Shown here: in pieces, positions 17,609 to 25,770 of the stretch
Layout of the letters: the number at the start of each line of letters is the position of its first letter
Position numbering within the stretch: the first letter of the stretch is position 1
Assembly (NCBI RefSeq): GCF_910583865.1
Contig: NZ_CAJTYX010000039.1
Coordinates: 1-28,247, forward strand
Length of the DNA stretch: 28,247 nt
From: an uncultured Muribaculum sp.
GTDB lineage: Bacteria > Bacteroidota > Bacteroidia > Bacteroidales > Muribaculaceae
Direction of reading: 5' to 3'
The notes under the pieces: generated by a model
Seen by the model: the letters and a program-made list of their open reading frames with translations, nothing else
Told to the model about the DNA's origin: nothing
The model's database searches: none
Made by a program: the position numbers and the translations under genes

Positions 17609-18496
17609 TTAACCTCGAGGGTATATCGCACCTTGTCCGGCAAGGAGAGTATTTTTCATCAAGGAACAGATAGTCATAGGGCCAACTCCTCCCGGCACAG
17701 GAGTTATATAACTACATAGAGAAGCCACCTCGTCAAAATCGACATCGCCGCGCAGACGGAAGCCGCTTTTACGGGAAGAATCGGGAACACGAGTTGTGCC
17801 AACATCTATTATCACGGCTCCCGGCTTTACGATGTCGGCGGTGACGAATCCCGGATGTCCGAGAGCGGCAATTATAATATCAGCTTGGCGACAGATATCC
17901 TTCAGGTTCTCCGTTGCGCTATGGCATACCGTCACAGTGGCATCTCCGGGAATATGCTTCTGCATCATAAGCGATGCGACAGGCTTGCCGACTATGTTGC
18001 TGCGGCCAAGCACCACGCAATGCTTTCCCTTGGTCTGGATTTCATAGCGCGCCAATAGCTCGATGATTCCGGCAGGAGTGGCTGAAAGGTAGCATGGCAA
18101 CCCTATGGACATACGTCCGACATTGATAGGATGAAAACCGTCGACATCCTTCCGATAATCAATTGCTTCAATCACTTTTTGCTCGGATATATGTTTAGGC
18201 AACGGAAGCTGCACAATGAACCCGTCAACATCCGGATCGTTGTTGAGACGCTCTACGGCCTCAAGAAGTTCTGCTTCTGTAGCGTCATCTTCCATTCTAA
18301 TCAGAGTAGAGGTAAAACCGCATTGCTCACATGCTCGAACTTTATGAGCCACATATGTCTCGCTTCCCCCATCGTGTCCGACGAGTATAGCCGCCAGATG
18401 AGGACGTTTCTTACCTTGCGCCACCATGGCATCCACAGTGGCTGCAATCTCTTCCTTGATTGTGTCGGCCACCTTCTTTCCGTCAATGAGTGTCAT
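17609..18496 (-). CDS. folD: Methylenetetrahydrofolate dehydrogenase / methenyltetrahydrofolate cyclohydrolase
   Basis: A 295-residue cytoplasmic bifunctional enzyme interconverting 5,10-methylene-, methenyl- and 10-formyl-tetrahydrofolate with NADP. The active-site motif 'SETYVAHKVRACEQCG' (45-60) carries Tyr48 and Lys52. 'DGFIVQLPLPKHI' (91-103) and 'KDVDGFHPINVGRM' (116-129) follow, then the Rossmann motif 'VVLGRSNIVGKPVASLM' (161-177) and the C-terminal 'TPVPGGVGPMTICSLMKNTL'. The length is normal. It has its own promoter and a leader hairpin, with the capA gene 28 nt downstream. Formyl-folate is needed for purine and formyl-Met synthesis. Confidence 0.97.
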   Translation of the reverse strand: MTLIDGKKVADTIKEEIAATVDAMVAQGKKRPHLAAILVGHDGGSETYVAHKVRACEQCGFTSTLIRMEDDATEAELLEAVERLNNDPDVDGFIVQLPLPKHISEQKVIEAIDYRKDVDGFHPINVGRMSIGLPCYLSATPAGIIELLARYEIQTKGKHCVVLGRSNIVGKPVASLMMQKHIPGDATVTVCHSATENLKDICRQADIIIAALGHPGFVTADIVKPGAVIIDVGTTRVPDSSRKSGFRLRGDVDFDEVASLCSYITPVPGGVGPMTICSLMKNTLLAGQGAIYPRG

Positions 18497-18531
18497 ATAT
18501 CCTTGATTTTAGCTGATAAATTCCGGAATGT

Positions 18532-18557
18532 TTTAGCCGGTCTAAAATACGGCTAAA
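18532..18557 (-). other. Inverted repeat at the predicted 5' end of the folD transcript
   Basis: TTTAGCCG (18532-18539) and CGGCTAAA (18550-18557) form an 8-bp inverted repeat with a 10-nt loop. It sits between the folD -7 element and the ATG, at about +1 to +27. There is no T-run after it. A partial third copy, TTTAGCTG, lies at 18508-18515. It could be a 5' stabilising hairpin or a two-fold operator for a repressor. Confidence 0.5.
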
Positions 18558-18563
18558 GCAATG

Positions 18564-18595
18564 CAAATTTAGAAATTTCCGATTGACGACACAAT
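18564..18595 (-). promoter_or_regulatory. Predicted promoter of folD
   Basis: Minus-strand TAAATTTG (plus 18564-18571) matches TAnnTTTG exactly. ATTG (plus 18592-18595) lies 20 nt upstream as a near-consensus -33. Transcription would start near 18557, about 60 nt before the ATG. Confidence 0.6.
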
Positions 18596-18634
18596 ATCCA
18601 TCCTATTAATAATGCCTAAAATCATGCCACAGGC

Positions 18635-18696
18635 AAAAAACGGCAGCTTGCTCCTACCACCGGCAATACGGGTATAAGTCTGGTAGAAACAAGCTG
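18635..18696 (-). terminator. Intrinsic terminator of katA with a two-part stem
   Basis: On the minus strand the outer stem is CAGCTTG/CAAGCTG (plus 18644-18650 with 18690-18696), then a 3x3 internal loop, then CTACCA/TGGTAG (plus 18654-18659 with 18681-18686) around a 21-nt apex. The 3' arm is followed by CCG and six T residues (plus 18635-18640 read as AAAAAA). It lies 50 nt after the katA stop. Confidence 0.78.
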
Positions 18697-18745
18697 ACAA
18701 ATATTTGATACTTCAGATGCCGTATTAATCAGGCAGCCGGAGGAG

Positions 18746-20254
18746 CTATCTATTGACGCATGCGCGTTTATCCCAGGATGGTCGAGCTGGATCCTCTGCC
18801 ACAAGAGCCTCAGCAAGATCAATCCCCAATGACGATGCAAGCATCTTCCCATACTCCGGATCCGCGTTATGGCACGCCCTCACATGCCGCTGCTTTATGA
18901 ACAACGGTATACCTTCCATCTGGGTCGCAGTATTACTGCATGTAGCTTTCTTGTCGTCATCGCTCATCAGGCGCCACAACTTACCCGGCTGAGTGTAGTA
19001 GTCGTCGTCATAGTCACGTTCATCGTAATTATAGAGGTCTCCATGTAGTTCCATCGGCGGTTCCTTCCTTGACGGGGAGTCCTTCCATTCGCCGAAACTA
19101 TTCGGTTCGTATGCCACAGCAGCGCCATAATTGTCGTCAGTACGCATCTGCCCATCACGATGATACGAATGAAACGGGCATTTAGGACGATTGACCGGGA
19201 TGAGGTTGTGGTTTACCCCAAGACGATAGCGCTGAGCATCTCCATATGAGAAAAGCCGTCCTTGGAGCATCTTGTCAGGAGAGAAACCTATCCCGTCAAC
19301 GATATTGGTAGGATTAAAAGCGGCTTGTTCTATTTCCGCAAAGAAATTTTCAGGATTGCGGTTAATTTCAAGAATTCCGACGTCTCGCAGAGGAAAATCC
19401 TTATGATACCAAACCTTGGTCAAATCGAATGGATTGACATGATATTTGGCAGCTTCATCTTCGGTCATAATCTGCACCTGTAGCTTCCAACGCGGGAATT
19501 CACCACGTTCTATAGCTTCAAACAAATCGCGTTGGTGCGACTCACGATCTTTCGCTATGATAGCTTCTGCCTCCTGATCGGTAAGATTCTTTATTCCTTG
19601 AAGTGTACGGAAATGGAACTTTACCCATACCCGTCTGTTATCCTTGTTGATGAAACTGTAAGTATGGCTTCCGAACCCGTGCATATTGCGGAATGAAGCC
19701 GGAATACCACGTGGCGACATTGTTATCGTAACCTGATGAAGGGCCTCCGGAAGTAAAGTCCAGAAGTCCCAATTGGCCGTAGGATTACGCATGCCTGTGC
19801 GCGGATCTCGCTTTATCGCATGATTGAGGTCGGGGAATTTCAACGGGTCACGGAGAAAAAACACCGGAGTATTGTTACCGACAAGATCCCAATTACCTTC
19901 GTCGGTATAGAACTTCATGGCGAAACCACGTATGTCGCGCTCTGCATCGGCAGCCCCTCGCTCCCCTGCCACTGTCGAAAACCTCACAAGGCAGGGTGTC
20001 TGCTTTCCCACCTTTGAAAAAATCGAGGCCCGGGTAAATTCGGTGATGTCGTCCGTGACAGTAAATGTGCCGAAAGCTCCTGACCCTTTGGCATGCATGC
20101 GCCTCTCGGGAATGACTTCGCGGTCAAAGTGAGCAATTTTTTCAATGTACCACGGATCCTGCACAGATAGTGGTCCACGCAAGCCTGCGGTCTGAACATC
20201 CTGGTTGTCGGGGATAGGGCGCCCGTTTTCAGCGGTAAGTCTTTTCTTGTCCAT
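18746..20254 (-). CDS. katA: Monofunctional haem catalase (small-subunit type)
   Basis: A 502-residue catalase that splits hydrogen peroxide to water and oxygen. The distal His54 lies in 'RRMHAKGSGAFG' (51-62), Asn127 in 'DLVGNNTPVFF' (123-133), and the proximal haem-ligand Tyr337 in 'RLFSYGDAQRYRLG' (333-346). These numbers coincide with those of Proteus mirabilis catalase, consistent with a clade 3 small-subunit enzyme. 'RFSTVAGERGAADAERDIRGFA' marks the haem pocket entrance. There is no flavodoxin-like C-terminal domain, so it is not the large type. There is no signal peptide, so it is cytoplasmic. It serves in oxygen tolerance of an anaerobe. It is transcribed alone, ends at its own terminator, and is divergent from the rhomboid operon. 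I could not identify its promoter. Confidence 0.97.
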   Translation of the reverse strand: MDKKRLTAENGRPIPDNQDVQTAGLRGPLSVQDPWYIEKIAHFDREVIPERRMHAKGSGAFGTFTVTDDITEFTRASIFSKVGKQTPCLVRFSTVAGERGAADAERDIRGFAMKFYTDEGNWDLVGNNTPVFFLRDPLKFPDLNHAIKRDPRTGMRNPTANWDFWTLLPEALHQVTITMSPRGIPASFRNMHGFGSHTYSFINKDNRRVWVKFHFRTLQGIKNLTDQEAEAIIAKDRESHQRDLFEAIERGEFPRWKLQVQIMTEDEAAKYHVNPFDLTKVWYHKDFPLRDVGILEINRNPENFFAEIEQAAFNPTNIVDGIGFSPDKMLQGRLFSYGDAQRYRLGVNHNLIPVNRPKCPFHSYHRDGQMRTDDNYGAAVAYEPNSFGEWKDSPSRKEPPMELHGDLYNYDERDYDDDYYTQPGKLWRLMSDDDKKATCSNTATQMEGIPLFIKQRHVRACHNADPEYGKMLASSLGIDLAEALVAEDPARPSWDKRACVNR

Positions 20255-20435
20255 ACAATCACAATGAATTTATAATCAGTAAAAATGTGTTAGTCATAAC
20301 ACCAGAATGTATAAAAAAGTTGTTGAATCCGGCAAGCCCAACCATAACAAACATGAAAGATACTAAAATGCAGGTTAAAAGATGCTTCTTAAGCAAATAC
20401 ATTCGCCAAACACAACAATTCCACGTAATTTTCAT

Positions 20436-20443
20436 TAATTTTG
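20436..20443 (+). promoter_or_regulatory. Possible -7 element for the rhomboid operon
   Basis: TAATTTTG is an exact TAnnTTTG match, 67 nt before the ATG at 20511. No TTTG or ATTG occurs at the expected distance upstream, so only half of the signature is present. Confidence 0.5.
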
Positions 20444-20510
20444 CACACGGAAAAATATGAAACCTCTTTACTGTAAGTAAGTTCATAAAATAATTATTGA
20501 AACACGATTT

Positions 20511-21287
20511 ATGTTCCGCAACGGTAATTCATTCTGGAGCGCCATGCCTCCGGTAACAAAAAATCTCATAATCATCAACGTAATCATTTGGATTGCGATG
20601 ATTGTTTTCCCTCACGCCACTTCCGAGAAGGTACTTGACATAGCAGGATTGCATTATTGGAAAGGCGATGACTTCAACGTCGCCCAACTACTCACATACA
20701 TGTTTATGCATGATACCGGAAGCATAGCCCATCTGTTTTTCAACATGTTTACTCTCTTCATGTTCGGCATCACACTCGAGAGAGTGCTGGGAGGAGGGCG
20801 CTTCCTGTTTTATTACATAACCTGCGGTGTCGGAGCTGCTTTGATCCAGGAATTCACCTGGATGCTCACCGCCGAAGATCTTGCGGTAAAAGTACTCGCC
20901 AACGCTTATGGCGTAGACTTCCCGGAAATGGCCGATGCGATAAAACGCGTCGACATGGGCTTCTCCGTAGGGAGCGTAGGTGAGAGCCTGCAAATGATTT
21001 ACAATCATTATCTCGTGACAATCGGTGCCTCTGGAGCTATCTATGGCGTACTGCTCGCTTTCGGGATGCTTTTCCCCAACCGTCCGCTCTACCTCATGTT
21101 CATCCCTGTTCCAATCAAGGCCAAATGGATGGTGCTTGGTTACGGGCTCATCGAACTTGCACTCGGAGTAAGTTCGGCCAACGACGGCATCGCGCACTTC
21201 GCCCATCTGGGTGGAATGATTTTCGGCGTACTGCTTATTCTTTATTGGAAACATCAGGGAGTGATTCGCAGAAATGATTTTTATTGA
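20511..21287 (+). CDS. Rhomboid-family intramembrane serine protease
   Basis: A 258-residue membrane protein with about six hydrophobic helices. The catalytic Ser174 lies in 'TIGASGAIYGVLLAFG' (170-185), matching GxSG, and the catalytic His232 in 'IAHFAHLGGMIFG' (227-239). 'HLFFNMFTLFMFG' (74-86) corresponds to the conserved H-xx-xN-x loop and second helix of rhomboids. An unusually long segment (about 113-165) separates the early helices from the GxSG helix. Rhomboids cut transmembrane segments of other membrane proteins; the substrate here is unknown. The last 14 nt overlap the second rhomboid gene, indicating translational coupling. Confidence 0.92.
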   Translation: MFRNGNSFWSAMPPVTKNLIIINVIIWIAMIVFPHATSEKVLDIAGLHYWKGDDFNVAQLLTYMFMHDTGSIAHLFFNMFTLFMFGITLERVLGGGRFLFYYITCGVGAALIQEFTWMLTAEDLAVKVLANAYGVDFPEMADAIKRVDMGFSVGSVGESLQMIYNHYLVTIGASGAIYGVLLAFGMLFPNRPLYLMFIPVPIKAKWMVLGYGLIELALGVSSANDGIAHFAHLGGMIFGVLLILYWKHQGVIRRNDFY

Positions 21288-22098
21288 CACACTCAAAGCA
21301 ATGTGGCACAACAGCGGCCCGGTCATACGTCTGATAATAATCAATGTGGTTGTTTTTGCATTGATCATTGTCGGGCAACTCATTGCATCATTATTCAATT
21401 CAGGTGTCATGGCCGCAACTGTGTCATGGCTCGAATGTCCCGGCAGCCTGCGCTCTGTCGCGTTGCATCCATGGACACTTATCACCTACATGTTCGTACA
21501 GGTCGATATATTCCATCTTATTTTCAATATGCTTTGGCTGTATTGGTTTGGAAGCGTATTCACCTTTACAGCCCACCCGCGGCAGGTCTACTTCCTTTAT
21601 CTCGGAGGCGGCATCGCCGGAGCGTTGCTGTTCTCCGTTCTCGGAGGATTGATGTTATGGCATCCGGCACCTCTCGTCGGAGCATCGGCATCGGTGATAT
21701 CCATAGTGACAGCAACAGCCATACTCCACCCCAACTACCGCTGGAACATGATCTTATTCGGGGAAGTTTCCTTGAAATGGATTGCCGTGATAACAATCGT
21801 CATATCATCGCTGGGCGGAGGAAGCGCAATACCACACCTCGGCGGAGCTGCCTTTGGTCTGACATATGCTTTGATGCTGCGCCACGGCAGAGACCTGTCC
21901 ACATTCTTTACGCTGAAATCAGCAAAACATTATCGAAGAGCCGGTCGGCCAAATTTAAGCAGTCATGTCTCCGGGAAATGCGAGAATGACGAGCAGGCGC
22001 TTGATGAAATACTCGACAAAGTCAGGCGGTCAGGATACTCATCACTGTCGGGTCAAGAAAAGAGAAGATTGATTGAAGTATCACGTAGATCACGGTAG
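21274..22098 (+). CDS. Second rhomboid-family protein with a cytoplasmic C-terminal tail
   Basis: A 274-residue membrane protein overlapping the previous gene by 14 nt. 'HLIFNMLWLYWFGSVF' (81-96) matches the rhomboid loop and helix 2. The serine motif reads 'LVGASAS' (134-140): Ser138 is present but the usual following Gly is Ala. The histidine is in 'AIPHLGGAAFG' (185-195), His188. After the last helix a hydrophilic tail of about 70 residues ends in 'ALDEILDKVRRSGYSSLSGQ', a small domain often found after rhomboids in Bacteroidota. The catalytic dyad is present, so activity is possible despite the altered motif. It is the partner of the upstream rhomboid and is followed 14 nt later by an EEP-fold gene. 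Confidence 0.88.
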   Translation: MIFIDTLKAMWHNSGPVIRLIIINVVVFALIIVGQLIASLFNSGVMAATVSWLECPGSLRSVALHPWTLITYMFVQVDIFHLIFNMLWLYWFGSVFTFTAHPRQVYFLYLGGGIAGALLFSVLGGLMLWHPAPLVGASASVISIVTATAILHPNYRWNMILFGEVSLKWIAVITIVISSLGGGSAIPHLGGAAFGLTYALMLRHGRDLSTFFTLKSAKHYRRAGRPNLSSHVSGKCENDEQALDEILDKVRRSGYSSLSGQEKRRLIEVSRRSR

Positions 22099-22112
22099 TA
22101 ATATCAACAGTC

Positions 22113-23249
22113 ATGAAGATCAACCCCGTCAGAAAATTAACACGCGTCATAATAACAATCCTTGACTTATTAATAGTCGTAGGCCTGCTTGTTTCGGCAT
22201 ATGGCGGTTCCATCGATCCGTCCGTATCCGTGTTGCCGCAGCTATTCGGAATGAGTTTCCCGATATGGATTATGGCGATGCTTGTCATGCTCCCTGTCTC
22301 CTACATCCTATGGCGTAAATCCGCTTTCATCCCGGTAGTAGGTCTGCTTGTCGCTTCGCCGGCAATATTCACGATCTCACCTATACATATAGGCGGCTCG
22401 TTGTCGGAATCGGAACGTCAGCGCAGTTTCACGGTGATGACCTACAACGTGTATGGTTTCACAGACCATGAATATGAAAAGTCCGACAGTGCCACACCGC
22501 CCTCGTGGGGTAGCCGCACTCTCGGACAGATCATCGCCGGACAGCCCGATATAGTCTGCCTTCAGGAAGCTTACAATCCGTCGGTACGCTACAAAGCACA
22601 GATGGATTCAATCAAGGACATTTATCCTTACCGCAACTTCACCGACCAGGTTGGTGAAGTATTGTTCTCCAAATATCCTTTCAAAATAATCCCCACTCCG
22701 CAACCGCAGTGGGAAACGGCCCACTATTCGGCATATGAACTCGATGTAGAAGGCCGGCCTTTGCTTGTGGTCAACTGCCATCTACAGTCTATCGGCCTGA
22801 CACCTGACGACAAGGCCCTTTATCGCGAACTGACCGACAAGCGGCTCGAATCCCCTACCCGTTCGGAACTATCGCAGGTAAAGAACAGCATCTTGTCGAA
22901 ACTCGCCGAAGCTTTCCGTCTCCGTGCCGAACAGGCGCGCCACATACGCCAATTCCTTGAAAATCATCCCGGCAACGCCATACTCACCGGCGACTTCAAC
23001 GATGTTCAGAGCAACTATGCCTACCGCTGCATATGCGACGCAGGAATGCGCGACGCATACACCGACAGTGCGTTCGGTCCCACAATCACATATATCGACA
23101 GCCGCTTTTACTTCCATATCGACCAGATTCTGTATCGCGGCGACATGCGCGCGGTCGACATCGTCCGTGGCAACATGAAAAGTTCCGACCATTATCCCCT
23201 GACGGCAACGTTCCTATGGAACCCGTCAGACACGTCACACTCATCTTGA
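22113..23249 (+). CDS. Membrane-anchored endonuclease/exonuclease/phosphatase-family protein
   Basis: A 378-residue protein. Three N-terminal hydrophobic helices (about 12-30, 47-67 and 72-92) precede an EEP domain. Its motifs are 'TVMTYNVYGF' (107-116, Asn112), 'DIVCLQEAY' (146-154, Glu152), 'VVNCHLQS' (219-226, His223), 'ILTGDFNDVQSN' (290-301, Asp294 and Asn296), 'HIDQIL' (335-340) and 'SSDHYPL' (357-363, Asp359 and His360). These are the metal and catalytic residues of the DNase I/ExoIII/sphingomyelinase superfamily, all present. The substrate may be a nucleic acid, phosphoinositide or phospholipid and cannot be told. The anchored form, with the domain probably periplasmic, is common in Bacteroidota. 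It is the third gene of the rhomboid operon. Its stop codon overlaps the M3 peptidase reading frame. Confidence 0.9.
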   Translation: MKINPVRKLTRVIITILDLLIVVGLLVSAYGGSIDPSVSVLPQLFGMSFPIWIMAMLVMLPVSYILWRKSAFIPVVGLLVASPAIFTISPIHIGGSLSESERQRSFTVMTYNVYGFTDHEYEKSDSATPPSWGSRTLGQIIAGQPDIVCLQEAYNPSVRYKAQMDSIKDIYPYRNFTDQVGEVLFSKYPFKIIPTPQPQWETAHYSAYELDVEGRPLLVVNCHLQSIGLTPDDKALYRELTDKRLESPTRSELSQVKNSILSKLAEAFRLRAEQARHIRQFLENHPGNAILTGDFNDVQSNYAYRCICDAGMRDAYTDSAFGPTITYIDSRFYFHIDQILYRGDMRAVDIVRGNMKSSDHYPLTATFLWNPSDTSHSS

Positions 23250-25447
23250 AACAAATATCAACCAAACACAATAACGTTTTGAACCGATTTCTATCATCCG
23301 CAGCATCCGCGTCAATCATCGCCGTATGCTCGTTAACAGCCAATCACGCAATGGCACAGCAACATCAGAATCCATTTCTGACGGAGTATGACACTCCTTA
23401 CAGTATTCCACCGTTCAACCGCATCACTACGCCCGACTATCTACAAGCTCTGAAAGCAGGTATAGCCGAGCAGCGTAAGGCTGTAGACGCTATCGTGAAT
23501 AATCCCGAAGCACCTACGTTCGCCAATACAATCGTGGCTCTTGACCATAGCGGCCCGATTCTTGATAAAGTGTGCATGGTATTCTTCAATCTGGACGAGT
23601 CGAACTCAACTCCAGAGATGACCTCTGTCGGCGAGGAATTTTATCCGATGTATTCAGCACATACCGATGAAATATCCATGAATTCCGGACTGTTCAAACG
23701 CATCAAGACATTGTATGACAACCGGAATAAGGCAGGATATACACGCGCACAGATGCTTGCCGTAGAGGAAGCCTACAAGGACATGGTGCGCAACGGAGCG
23801 CTTCTCAATGCAGAACGCCAGGAAGAACTAAAGACAATCAACACTTCGCTTGCCGACCTCTACCTGAAGTTCAACAAGAATCTCCTCTCAGCCACCAATG
23901 AATTCTCGATTGTCGTTGATGACGAAAAGGAACTTTCCGGGCTTCCCGCTACAAGTGTGGCTGTCGCAAAAGCCGAAGCAGAAAAGCGCGGTCTTGGCGA
24001 AGGGAAGTGGGTATTCACACTACACGCGCCGTCACGCCTTCCTCTTCTCCAATACGCCGATTCACGATCGCTACGTGAGAAAATGTATAAAGGCTATACT
24101 ACTCTTGCTTCATCCGGCAAGTACAACAACTATCCAGTAATCGCCGAGATACTAAAGGCCCGTACACGCAAGGCCAACCTACTTGGATATAACAACTATG
24201 CCGACTACATGACCGAAAATGTCATGGCGAAGAACGTAAAGAACGCCGAAGAGCTGCTTATGCAGATCTGGAAGCCGGCCATAAAGCGCGTAGATGAAGA
24301 AGTGGCCGAAATGCAGGCTCTTGCAGACAAGGAAGGCGCCAGAATAAAAATTGAGCCCTGGGACTACTATTATTACGCCGAGAAGGTGCGTAAAGATAAA
24401 TATGCGCTCGACGAGGATGAAGTGCGCCAGTATTTCCATGTCGACAGTGTGCGCAAAGGCATTTTTACAATGGCCAACAAGCTCTATGGCATCACCTTCA
24501 CGGAAATGCCAGACGCGCCTAAATATGATCCGGAAGTCACCGTCTACGACGTACGCGACGCTGCCGACAATCATGTGGCCGTATTCATGACCGACTACTT
24601 CACACGCCCGTCAAAGCGACAGGGGGCATGGATGAGCGAGTTCAAAGGTTCCTGGGTTGACGATGACGGCCGGGCAGAGCGTCCCGTTATATTCAATGTC
24701 TGCAACTTTACCCATCCGACAGGCGACTCTCCGTCGCTCCTTACCCTCGACGAGGTGGAGACAATGTTCCATGAATTCGGCCACGGTCTCCACGGCATGC
24801 TTTCGCGCGCCAAGTATAAGAGCCAGGCCGGTACCAACGTCGACCGCGACTTTGTGGAGCTTCCCTCGCAGATTCATGAGCATTGGGCCATGGAGCCGGA
24901 GTTGCTGCGCAGTTTTGCCCGTCACTACAAGACCGGCGAAGTGATTCCTGACGCTCTCATAGAGAAACTTCAGAAAGCAGCCACACACAATCAGGGATTC
25001 ACTACGACGGAACTTGCCGGCGCAGCCCTCCTCGATCTCGAATGGGGCAAGCTGACGTCTACAGACAATATCGACGTGGAGAACTTCGAGAAATCCGTAG
25101 CTGCAAAACTCGACATGCCCGGAGAGGTACAGTATCGTTACCGCTCACCTTACTTCAAGCATGTGTTCGGCAGTGACGGGTATGCATCTGGGTACTATAC
25201 CTATCTTTGGGCTGAAGTGCTCGATGCCGACGGGTTCGAGTTGTTCAAGGAACGTGGTATTTTTGACCCTGCCACCGCCAAGGCCTTCCGCGAGAACGTA
25301 CTCGAGATGGGCGGTTCAGAGGATCCAATGCAACTCTACATCAACTTCCGTGGTCGCAAACCCGATGTCAATGCACTGTTGAGAAACCGCGGCCTTATCC
25401 CCGATTCGTCCAAGTCAATAACCGTAAAATCTTCCGAAGGGAAATAA
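23216..25447 (+). CDS. M3-family zinc metallopeptidase (Dcp-like), probably exported
   Basis: With the ATG at 23216 the protein has 743 residues. The zinc site is 'MFHEFGHGLHG', with His519 and His523 as ligands and Glu520 as base, and Glu548 in 'DFVELPSQIHEHW' as the third ligand, as in thimet oligopeptidase and peptidyl-dipeptidase Dcp. The N-terminus contains the export signal 'FLSSAASASIIAVCSLTANHAMA', followed by the mature start 'QQHQNPFLTEYDTPY'. The start is uncertain. The ATG at 23216 overlaps the upstream gene by 34 nt and gives a long basic n-region. In-frame TTG codons at 23246 and 23279 would give shorter ones, and the one at 23279 gives a textbook signal peptide. The reading frame runs further upstream inside the EEP gene, but that part is not credible. 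The enzyme probably trims peptides in the periplasm. Confidence 0.9.
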   Translation: MEPVRHVTLILKQISTKHNNVLNRFLSSAASASIIAVCSLTANHAMAQQHQNPFLTEYDTPYSIPPFNRITTPDYLQALKAGIAEQRKAVDAIVNNPEAPTFANTIVALDHSGPILDKVCMVFFNLDESNSTPEMTSVGEEFYPMYSAHTDEISMNSGLFKRIKTLYDNRNKAGYTRAQMLAVEEAYKDMVRNGALLNAERQEELKTINTSLADLYLKFNKNLLSATNEFSIVVDDEKELSGLPATSVAVAKAEAEKRGLGEGKWVFTLHAPSRLPLLQYADSRSLREKMYKGYTTLASSGKYNNYPVIAEILKARTRKANLLGYNNYADYMTENVMAKNVKNAEELLMQIWKPAIKRVDEEVAEMQALADKEGARIKIEPWDYYYYAEKVRKDKYALDEDEVRQYFHVDSVRKGIFTMANKLYGITFTEMPDAPKYDPEVTVYDVRDAADNHVAVFMTDYFTRPSKRQGAWMSEFKGSWVDDDGRAERPVIFNVCNFTHPTGDSPSLLTLDEVETMFHEFGHGLHGMLSRAKYKSQAGTNVDRDFVELPSQIHEHWAMEPELLRSFARHYKTGEVIPDALIEKLQKAATHNQGFTTTELAGAALLDLEWGKLTSTDNIDVENFEKSVAAKLDMPGEVQYRYRSPYFKHVFGSDGYASGYYTYLWAEVLDADGFELFKERGIFDPATAKAFRENVLEMGGSEDPMQLYINFRGRKPDVNALLRNRGLIPDSSKSITVKSSEGK

Positions 25448-25470
25448 CTGAATCGTCCAATTACATCAAC

Positions 25471-25522
25471 CATAAAAAGCGTCGTGTCATAACACTGTGA
25501 TACGACGCTTTTATGGATTTTG
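25471..25522 (+). terminator. Intrinsic terminator after the M3 peptidase
   Basis: AAAAGCGTCGT (25475-25485) pairs with ACGACGCTTTT (25502-25512). The stem continues inward through GTCAT/GTGAT with wobbles to a 6-nt loop and outward through CATA/TATG. GGATTTTG follows. It is 23 nt past the stop codon and closes the rhomboid-EEP-M3 operon. Confidence 0.8.
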
Positions 25523-25579
25523 TCGGATAACATCCTGGATATCAGAAAAGCAATCCGGTATGATTCTCCTTTACGGCAA

Positions 25580-25614
25580 GGCGGTGTGTCGAGATTCGGT
25601 ACACCGCCGTTTTT
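25580..25614 (+). terminator. Second terminator-like hairpin with a T-tail
   Basis: GGCGGTGT (25580-25587) pairs with ACACCGCC (25601-25608), extended inward by three pairs (two of them G-T wobbles) to the 7-nt loop GAGATTC, then G and five T residues. No gene ends here, so it may be a backup terminator, the end of a small RNA or part of a repeat. Confidence 0.55.
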
Positions 25615-25653
25615 GTGTCGGGACGGTAGGGTGCTGTCAGTCATCGCGAAGCG

Positions 25654-25702
25654 CTCTGCCTTGCAGAGAATGGCCTCAGATGGTAGGAGCTGAGACTGAG
25701 GC
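25654..25702. repeat. Cluster of small inverted repeats
   Basis: CTCTGC/GCAGAG with a 3-nt loop (25654-25668) is followed 4 nt later by GCCTCAG/CTGAGGC with a 16-nt loop (25673-25702). Neither has a T-tail. Confidence 0.45.
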
Positions 25703-25737
25703 TGATAAATACAGGTGACTGGGAAAGCATAAGTTTG

Positions 25738-25770
25738 TTTGTACCCTTCTATTGATTTTGCGTATCTTTG
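25738..25770 (+). promoter_or_regulatory. Predicted promoter of the nuclease-mnmE operon
   Basis: TTTG (25738-25741), a 21-nt spacer and TATCTTTG (25763-25770) match the Bacteroidota promoter consensus. The -7 element ends only 7 nt before the ATG at 25778, so the mRNA would have almost no leader. This also rules out the TTG start at 25739. Confidence 0.72.

Noticed and set aside
20688..21485. 265-codon minus-strand open frame opposite the rhomboid genes
   Set aside because: It is antisense to conserved rhomboid sequence, rich in His/Ser/Glu as expected of a shadow frame, and has no promoter.
21303..21989. 228-codon plus-strand open frame inside the second rhomboid gene
   Set aside because: Out-of-frame, Arg/His/Ser-rich, with no domain. 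The overlapping rhomboid frame has clear membrane helices and motifs.
23033..23215. Upstream extension of the M3 peptidase frame
   Set aside because: The translated segment is Arg/His-rich out-of-frame reading of the EEP gene and lies before the signal peptide.
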